Shown here: in pieces, positions 58,521 to 64,000 of the stretch
How the letters are laid out: each line of letters opens with the position of its first letter
How positions within the stretch are numbered: the first letter of the stretch is position 1
Assembly: GCF_001619875.1 (NCBI RefSeq)
Contig: NZ_LRFC01000006.1
Coordinates: 62,001-126,000, forward strand
Length of the DNA: 64,000 bases
Origin: Fictibacillus phosphorivorans
GTDB lineage: Bacteria > Bacillota > Bacilli > Bacillales > Fictibacillaceae
Direction of reading: 5' to 3'
Notes under the pieces: generated by a model
What the model saw: only the letters and a program-made list of their open reading frames with translations
The model's database searches: none
What the model was told of the DNA's origin: nothing
Position numbers and translations under genes: made by a program

Positions 58521-60038
58521 GTGCAAAAGAAAGTGCTTATCGCAGTAGGGGATAAAAGCTATACAGACATTCTTAAAGAAACACTTATAAAACACAATGA
58601 AGAAATTTCATTATCTTCCCAAGAGGTATTTCACAGAAGATTCCTTGAGGAAATCCTTGATATAGAAAAGCCAGATATTCTTTTAATCCATGACCAATAC
58701 TTAGGTAGTGACTTTTCAGAGCAAAAGGATATGGAAAACGAGCTTTTAACTTTTATCCGAAATATCAGGGTTAATTATGATGATTCATTACGGGTTGTCT
58801 TCCTATGCGAAAGACCAAAAGGAGACCCTTTTCTATCTCAAATCGTCAGCATGGGTGTTTTGGATATCATCAATAACAATGCCTTTGACTTAGATGATTT
58901 TGTAGAGCAGCTAATTGATAAACCTCGCTTCTCGCGTGTAGAGAAGTTCTTAGTATCTGCAGCACCCGTTATTATTCAGCCAGAAGTGAATAACACTCCC
59001 GCTACCGCAGAAGAAGAAACAGAGGAAGCCAAGCCGGATAAACAGACGGAAACACCTACAAAGGTGATTGAGAAGAAAGTCGTTCAAAAAGTCATTAATA
59101 AAAGCGTAGTCAAAAGGGATTACAACATCCAGATCCATAACCATACTGAAAAAGTTGTCGGTGTGCCTGTCAGAAAGAAACTGATCATGATAGGGAGTCC
59201 AGCTGCAAGAAGCGGGAGTACATTTGTTTCTCACTTATTAGCTAGAACACTTACAAAGATGGGGATTAGCACCACTTATGTAGAAAGCCCATTCTCAACC
59301 GCTTATACGTTTGATCGATTTACTGGCCATCATTTTGCAGATGATTACCGCAGCAAGTTTTATGAATTCAGTAAGTATATTGATCCGAAGAAAAAGAGTA
59401 TTTTCGATTGGAACAAAGTTGACGTTGATATTATTTGTAAACACCCAACAAATGAACCGGTATATGAAGAAGATGAAGTGGCATTTGAAACGTTTATAAA
59501 GGTTTTATTTTCCTCTCCATCTACAGTAACCATCATTGATGTCGGTACGGACTGGCATTACGAGTTGTTTCAAGATGTATTCGATATAGCCGACCATGTG
59601 TACTTTGTGCTTGAGCCTGACATCCCTTTAATTCAATACCTGGAGGAATCTAAAAAAGAATCCGTAGCATTCCTTCATAAACAAATTAGTCATGATAAAT
59701 CATCGCTTATCGGAAATCGGTTTGATAAGTCGCTTTTAAATAACAAATTACTTAAGGACTTATATAACGGAGAATTTATAACCTCCATTCCTGCTTTCCC
59801 TGTAGCTGATGTATTCCAAGCACAATATGACGGCATCTTCTTATCAGACTATAAGGATTATCACAAACGAATTGAAACGTGTTTAGAACCTTTGCTGCAA
59901 GAAATCCTTCCACAAGAGTTTCTTAAGAAACAGAAAAAGGGAGCAGGACTTTTCAAAGGCTTGTTTAACAAAAAGATCACAATTGAGAAATCAGAAGTAA
60001 ATGAATCGGAACCTAAAGGAGAGGAATCAACCGTATGA
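58521..60038 (+). CDS. TadZ/CpaE-like protein
   Basis: 505 residues from GTG 58521, 8 nt after AAGGAG. A receiver-like N-terminal domain (KVLIAVGDKSYTDILKETLI, VVFLCERPKGDPFLSQIVSM), an acidic linker with a Lys/Val-rich stretch, then a MinD-like domain: MIGSPAARSGSTFVSHLLAR where the P-loop lysine is missing, and VTIIDVGTDWHYELF. TadZ proteins mark the pole or assembly site of Tad pili and are often ATP-site deviants. First gene of the Tad-like set. Confidence 0.78.
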   Translation: MQKKVLIAVGDKSYTDILKETLIKHNEEISLSSQEVFHRRFLEEILDIEKPDILLIHDQYLGSDFSEQKDMENELLTFIRNIRVNYDDSLRVVFLCERPKGDPFLSQIVSMGVLDIINNNAFDLDDFVEQLIDKPRFSRVEKFLVSAAPVIIQPEVNNTPATAEEETEEAKPDKQTETPTKVIEKKVVQKVINKSVVKRDYNIQIHNHTEKVVGVPVRKKLIMIGSPAARSGSTFVSHLLARTLTKMGISTTYVESPFSTAYTFDRFTGHHFADDYRSKFYEFSKYIDPKKKSIFDWNKVDVDIICKHPTNEPVYEEDEVAFETFIKVLFSSPSTVTIIDVGTDWHYELFQDVFDIADHVYFVLEPDIPLIQYLEESKKESVAFLHKQISHDKSSLIGNRFDKSLLNNKLLKDLYNGEFITSIPAFPVADVFQAQYDGIFLSDYKDYHKRIETCLEPLLQEILPQEFLKKQKKGAGLFKGLFNKKITIEKSEVNESEPKGEESTV

Positions 60039-60805
60039 AACCTTCAGTAAAAATTGGACTTGGGATATTTGTTTCATTGTTTACCATCGGATTTATATTT
60101 TTGTATGACTTTTATATAAAAGATCGTATTGATTCAGAAGAAGTTGTTGTAGTTAAAGCAGGAGCTCAGATATTAAAATCAGAGCCTATCACCAAAGATA
60201 AATTAATAATTGAAAGACGCGAAAAAAGCTCTTTAGTCGAAGATGTGGTTTATGCAGCTGATATAGATAAGATTATTGGCCAAGATTCAAAACAAACCAT
60301 AGTCGGAAACTCAATGATTTCTACAAAGATGATTGATTATGAAAAACTCATTCCGAACGCAGACGAAGGAGAAGCAATTCGACCTATCACTCAAAAGATG
60401 ATTTACGCTCAACCAGGATCTCTTCGCAGAAAAGATGTAATCGACCTTTATCTTGTGTATGGAGATGGAACAACCAACCTTATGGAGAACGGACCGAGTA
60501 AAGTTACGTCCGAGGTAACTGCAAAGGAAACGGATAAAGAAACAACCGTTACGTCTACAACTTCTTTATCTGCAGAAGAAATTAAATTAAACACAAAACC
60601 ATTCCTTAAAGGTGTAAAAGTTGTTTATGTAAAAGATTCCGGAAACAAGGAAGTTATTTCGGCAGGAGAGGGCAACCAGGACAAACGATTAAATGCTACT
60701 TCAACTATCAGTGATTTAGAAGTGATTTTAAACGAAGAAGATTTTACAAACCTTATGACAGAAATTTTAAGTAAAGGTGCCAGACTGTACATTACTTACC
60801 AATAA
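60035..60805 (+). CDS. CpaB/RcpC-like SAF-domain protein
   Basis: 256 residues, overlapping the previous stop by 4 bp. One N-terminal membrane helix (IGLGIFVSLFTIGFIFLYDF), then an SAF domain (VVVKAGAQILKSEPITKDKL ... NSMISTKMIDYEK) followed by a beta-rich region (RRKDVIDLYLVYGDG). This matches CpaB/RcpC, a periplasmic or wall-side component of Tad systems in diderms. In a Gram-positive host it would face the cell wall. Confidence 0.78.
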   Translation: MKPSVKIGLGIFVSLFTIGFIFLYDFYIKDRIDSEEVVVVKAGAQILKSEPITKDKLIIERREKSSLVEDVVYAADIDKIIGQDSKQTIVGNSMISTKMIDYEKLIPNADEGEAIRPITQKMIYAQPGSLRRKDVIDLYLVYGDGTTNLMENGPSKVTSEVTAKETDKETTVTSTTSLSAEEIKLNTKPFLKGVKVVYVKDSGNKEVISAGEGNQDKRLNATSTISDLEVILNEEDFTNLMTEILSKGARLYITYQ

Positions 60806-60819
60806 AGGAGAGCGTAAAT

Positions 60820-61980
60820 ATGGATATAGTAATCATCTCTAAAGATTCCACATACAAAGAACTGTTTTTACAGCAAGAAGACATTAAAGTCGCTTTACGA
60901 TGGGATGACCTAAAGAAACCTACGATTGATATTGATGTTGTTTTTCTCGATGGAGAAGTAATAGATATTCATCAATTTTCAAGTATACGTGAACAATTCC
61001 CAACCATTCCTGTCTTCTATAAGCCTAAATCAATAAACAGTGATCAAATTATGAAGAATGTTTCAAGAGTATGTGCAGCTCATAAAATTACCATGTTAAG
61101 CGAGCATTTAACTCCAGAACAAGTTGTAACGGAAGTTATTAATAAAATCTCTAATAAGAGCGATTACCTTTCAAAACGAATAATCAGTTTTTTTGGTACT
61201 CATAGCGGTGCTGGTGTATCAACAACCGTATTCAACCTAGCCCGCTCACTTTCCCAAAAGGTAGATGAAAGGGTACTTGTACTAAGTCTTAACAGTTGGG
61301 ACCCAGCTGATTATTTCTATCATTACAATGGTCATTACTTAAACGATCTGAAAGTTGATTTAAAAACGAACAGTTTAACACCTTTTCGTCTGCAAGAAGC
61401 AGTATCTTTTAACTTATCTTTCTACCACTTAGCAGGAAATCGTGATATTAAAATGCAGCGTTTTTACCAGCCATATGAGATTGAACATTTAATCAAAGTC
61501 GCGCAAGAGGTATTTGATGTGATCTTGATTGACGCAGGTACCCATTTTGATACAGCTCCAACCGTACAGGCTTATTTATCAAGTAACTTGAAATTCTTAG
61601 TAACAAACCAAGAAGAAAAAGGATATCGTGGATATTTCCCTTATGTGTACCAGCAATTGATTGAACCAATCGGTGGTAAGTCAGAAGAATTCATGTTGGT
61701 CATTAACAAATTCCAACCGGCTAATACATTAATCAGTGAAAAGTCGCTAGAAGATGAACTGGAGATGACAAAAGCGGTTACTCTTCCTGATGTTGGAGAC
61801 CTAGGCGCGATTTCCGCTTACCAAAAAAGACTTCTTTATGATGATATATCAGATTCACATTATACAAAGAACCTGGATCTACTATCTAATCTCATAATTT
61901 CGGAGTGTCAGTTAAAAGAAAAAGTGAATATTGACACTGACAGAAAAGAAAAAAAGGGATTGTTTTCACTTTTTAAGTAG
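60820..61980 (+). CDS. Second TadZ/CpaE-like protein
   Basis: 386 residues with AAAGGAG before the ATG. Short receiver-like N-terminal region (~1-115), MinD-like domain with FFGTHSGAGVSTTVFNLARS (no P-loop Lys), DERVLVLSLNSW, and VFDVILIDAGTHFD. It ends in a basic tail (KEKKGLFSLFK), possibly a membrane-targeting amphipathic helix as in MinD. A third paralogue is at 33966-35384. Confidence 0.78.
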   Translation: MDIVIISKDSTYKELFLQQEDIKVALRWDDLKKPTIDIDVVFLDGEVIDIHQFSSIREQFPTIPVFYKPKSINSDQIMKNVSRVCAAHKITMLSEHLTPEQVVTEVINKISNKSDYLSKRIISFFGTHSGAGVSTTVFNLARSLSQKVDERVLVLSLNSWDPADYFYHYNGHYLNDLKVDLKTNSLTPFRLQEAVSFNLSFYHLAGNRDIKMQRFYQPYEIEHLIKVAQEVFDVILIDAGTHFDTAPTVQAYLSSNLKFLVTNQEEKGYRGYFPYVYQQLIEPIGGKSEEFMLVINKFQPANTLISEKSLEDELEMTKAVTLPDVGDLGAISAYQKRLLYDDISDSHYTKNLDLLSNLIISECQLKEKVNIDTDRKEKKGLFSLFK

Positions 61981-61998
61981 GAAGGACGGTGAATATCA

Positions 61999-63552
61999 AT
62001 GGTAATGACTAAATCAGAGGAAGTAGAAAAAATTAATCTTGAACTAGAGCTAGGTTTGGAAAATGAATTTAGTTCCTCAGAGTGGTTAGCAAAAACCGTT
62101 CAAGAAAGAGGATTAAAAAATGACAGCGTAACTACTTATGCTAGGAAGAAGTCCTTCTCTAATATTTGCACTACAGTACGAGAAGAACTAAGTATTATCG
62201 TCGTAGATGGGGTTGTAGATCAAAAGAAGGAACATAAGGATTTAGATGAACTTAAAGCTTCTCGTGAAAGTGATTGGCTTGAAAAACAACACCGAGCTGT
62301 AATTGGTGATCAACAAGCAATGTCCTATTTCGTAACCAAGATTACTGAGGTATTAACCAAGCACAATATTACCACTGAAGAGTATCCATCCTTCTATGAT
62401 TCTCTTGCGGAAGCGGTGTTCCATGAGGTATGGGGAGTCAGTATCCTTCATAAGTGGGATAAGATGCCTAACAGTGAAGCAGCTGTTATTAGAGGTACTG
62501 AATTATGGATTGATATTAATGGAGAGTTTAAGCGGCAGAATGAACAGTTTGAGAGCCTAGAAGTAGTTGAGCGGGTTAAGCGGTCATTTGTTAACAGAAC
62601 AAAGGATGCCATCATAAACGAACAGACACCCGAACTAGAGATTGAACGTGAAGACGGAAGTCGTATCACGATGATCCAAAAGCCAAGAAGTAGAGATAAT
62701 TACGTTATGTTCAGACGATTTGTCGTTAAGAACATGAGCTTAGAGGAACAAGCGCAGCGTGGAACGATATTAGAAGATGATATTCCCTTCTTCCGCTCAC
62801 TGTCTAGGGTTATGGCTAATACTGTATTCGCAGGACGTGTACGTTCGGCAAAAACTACATTTATGAAAACGATGTTGAGAGAAAGAGATTCTAATTATGT
62901 TGCTGCAGTAATGGAGAAACACTTCGAGTTAGATTTATCCAAGCAATTTAAAGACAGGCTTATCTTTGAAGTTCAGGCGAAAGAAGGGGATCTACATCAT
63001 GCTATGCCCCGCTTACTTAGAATGGAACATGACTACATCGTAGTTGGAGAAATCCGTTCACTTGAAACAGAAGGTTATTTACAGGCTTGTGAAAGAGGGG
63101 AACGGGGAGCTTTCTCTACTTATCACTTAACCAACGTAAACAATGTAGCCTCTCAGATTACTCGACATATCTTAGATGAGTTTCCTAACCGAAACTTTGA
63201 AAATGAATTAGAGCGTGTGGCCAGCAACATTGATATTGTCGTAACAATGAGTGCTGACAGAGACCGCAGAAGAAAGCGGGTAATCGGTGTAACTGAAATC
63301 ATTTGGGACAGTGATGAGCGTACACACCGTACACAAGACCTTGTACGTTATAGTCCTGTTACAAATAGGTACTACTATTCTTCTAATGTGACAAAAGGGC
63401 TTTTAACCCTAATGGCAGATGAAAGCATAGAAGATACGAAGATCCTGTATTCTCACTTAAAGAAGAAAGAGCAGGAATCTCCTATGAGTGATTATGAAAA
63501 AATCAAAGACAAGATTATTGATACGTTGCTAGGAGATGAGTTGAATGGATAA
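61999..63552 (+). CDS. TadA/CpaF-type secretion ATPase with altered Walker A
   Basis: 517 residues, near normal for CpaF. N-terminal helical region, then the ATPase core: FAGRVRSAKTTFMKTML in the Walker A position (A-K-T-T instead of G-K-T/S), Asp box and Walker B in RMEHDYIVVGEIRSLETEGYLQ, and a His box GAFSTYHLTN. Arg clusters typical of the family are present (SRVMANTVFAGR, RERDSN). The lysine is conserved, so ATP binding is still possible. It drives pilus or channel assembly together with the TadB-like protein downstream, whose start overlaps its end. Confidence 0.85.
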   Translation: MVMTKSEEVEKINLELELGLENEFSSSEWLAKTVQERGLKNDSVTTYARKKSFSNICTTVREELSIIVVDGVVDQKKEHKDLDELKASRESDWLEKQHRAVIGDQQAMSYFVTKITEVLTKHNITTEEYPSFYDSLAEAVFHEVWGVSILHKWDKMPNSEAAVIRGTELWIDINGEFKRQNEQFESLEVVERVKRSFVNRTKDAIINEQTPELEIEREDGSRITMIQKPRSRDNYVMFRRFVVKNMSLEEQAQRGTILEDDIPFFRSLSRVMANTVFAGRVRSAKTTFMKTMLRERDSNYVAAVMEKHFELDLSKQFKDRLIFEVQAKEGDLHHAMPRLLRMEHDYIVVGEIRSLETEGYLQACERGERGAFSTYHLTNVNNVASQITRHILDEFPNRNFENELERVASNIDIVVTMSADRDRRRKRVIGVTEIIWDSDERTHRTQDLVRYSPVTNRYYYSSNVTKGLLTLMADESIEDTKILYSHLKKKEQESPMSDYEKIKDKIIDTLLGDELNG

Positions 63553-64000
63553 CTTTTCTCACTGGTTTTGGCAGATAGGTATCCAGTACTTTCTATACCT
63601 GATATTGTTTCTAGTCGCCATATGGACTTCTAAAAATATCATGCTGACTTCTATACAAAACAAGTACAAAGAAATGAACTATAAATACCGCATAAGGAAA
63701 GTGAGAAACAAGGTAGAGTTTTCTAACTCAACAAGCTACAAGAATCCCTTCTTAATGCACTTGAACCTACTGGTTAAGACAACACGAGAAGAAAGAAATG
63801 AACATGATGTACCCGTTTTTATCGTACTATCACTATTCATGGGCATCTTTTCCGCTCTCTTTATCTTAATAACATTTGGTGACATTTTAGTATCCGTTCT
63901 TTTCGGAATGCTGCTTTCAATGATTCCTTACCTAATCCTTAGATTAAGACTTAATAAAATTCGGTACTTAATGGGACAAGAGTTCCTTCATATCGTTCAA
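63545..64000 (+). CDS. TadB-like membrane protein, cut by the window edge
   Basis: 152 residues are visible from ATG 63545 (overlaps the TadA-like stop by 8 bp). It starts with a hydrophobic segment (QYFLYLILFLVAIWTS), then a basic stretch, two more helices (VFIVLSLFMGIFSALFILIT, VLFGMLLSMIPYLIL), and RLRLNKIRYLMGQEFLHIVQ at the edge, as in TadB/TadC platform proteins (F/Q-L-P-D region would follow). Order TadZ-CpaB-TadZ-TadA-TadB supports the call. Confidence 0.75.
   Translation, partial: MDNFSHWFWQIGIQYFLYLILFLVAIWTSKNIMLTSIQNKYKEMNYKYRIRKVRNKVEFSNSTSYKNPFLMHLNLLVKTTREERNEHDVPVFIVLSLFMGIFSALFILITFGDILVSVLFGMLLSMIPYLILRLRLNKIRYLMGQEFLHIVQ

Overview
The window looks like part of a large conjugative plasmid (possibly an integrative element) from a spore-forming Bacillaceae host. 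The DNA is AT-rich, ribosome binding sites are strong AGGAGG types, and GTG/TTG starts are common. Host-lineage markers are an alpha/beta small acid-soluble spore protein, a Rap-Phr pair, YolD, AbrB-like proteins and a WapA-like giant RHS protein. No rRNA, tRNA or CRISPR array was seen. That this is a plasmid is inferred from a ParM/ParR-type segregation locus, a conjugative type IV secretion operon, a VirD4/TraG coupling protein and plasmid-type replication and repair genes.

Layout. Positions 1-5.9 kb hold accessory host-interaction genes (SASP, AbrB, YolD, Rap-Phr, a DJ-1-like protein, a lipoprotein, an Mrr-like nuclease with membrane anchors). Positions 6.2-13.2 kb are a 2187-residue RHS/YD-repeat polymorphic toxin with its probable immunity gene. 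Positions 13.5-20 kb carry a HEPN-like protein, a XerS-like recombinase and several unknowns. Positions 20.1-30.6 kb (minus strand) form one transfer operon: pilin (VirB2), PrgI-like, VirB4-associated protein, VirB4 ATPase, a very large VirB6-like protein, a lytic transglycosylase/M23 peptidase and two exported proteins. Positions 30.7-35.7 kb hold small regulators, a Toprim/DUF3854 primase-like protein and a TadZ-like ATPase.

Positions 36-42 kb (plus strand) contain the most unusual block: a Rad52-like annealing protein, a second DNA polymerase III sliding clamp, two unknown small proteins, and a complete ubiquitin-conjugation-like set, namely an E2-like protein, a ubiquitin-like domain fused to a JAMM/JAB peptidase, and a ThiF/E1-like protein. 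It is a Gram-positive relative of the PRTRC cassette of proteobacterial plasmids. Positions 42-48.5 kb hold unknown and regulatory genes, a degenerate tyrosine recombinase, a MerR-like protein and the segregation locus. Positions 48.7-50.4 kb are small accessory genes, some broken. From 51 kb to the right edge is a second transfer region: two replication-relaxation-type proteins, TraG/VirD4, an S1-domain protein, an HD-GYP-like protein, and a Tad-pilus-like set (two TadZ/CpaE-like proteins, CpaB-like, TadA/CpaF-like, and a TadB-like protein cut by the edge).

A regulatory theme runs through the backbone. At least eight transcription units start with an intrinsic terminator placed just upstream of the ribosome binding site of the first gene. 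In seven of them the 5' arm of the terminator overlaps a 13-nt mini-hairpin (4-bp stem, 5-nt loop). This suggests one shared attenuation or antitermination control over replication, transfer and Tad genes.
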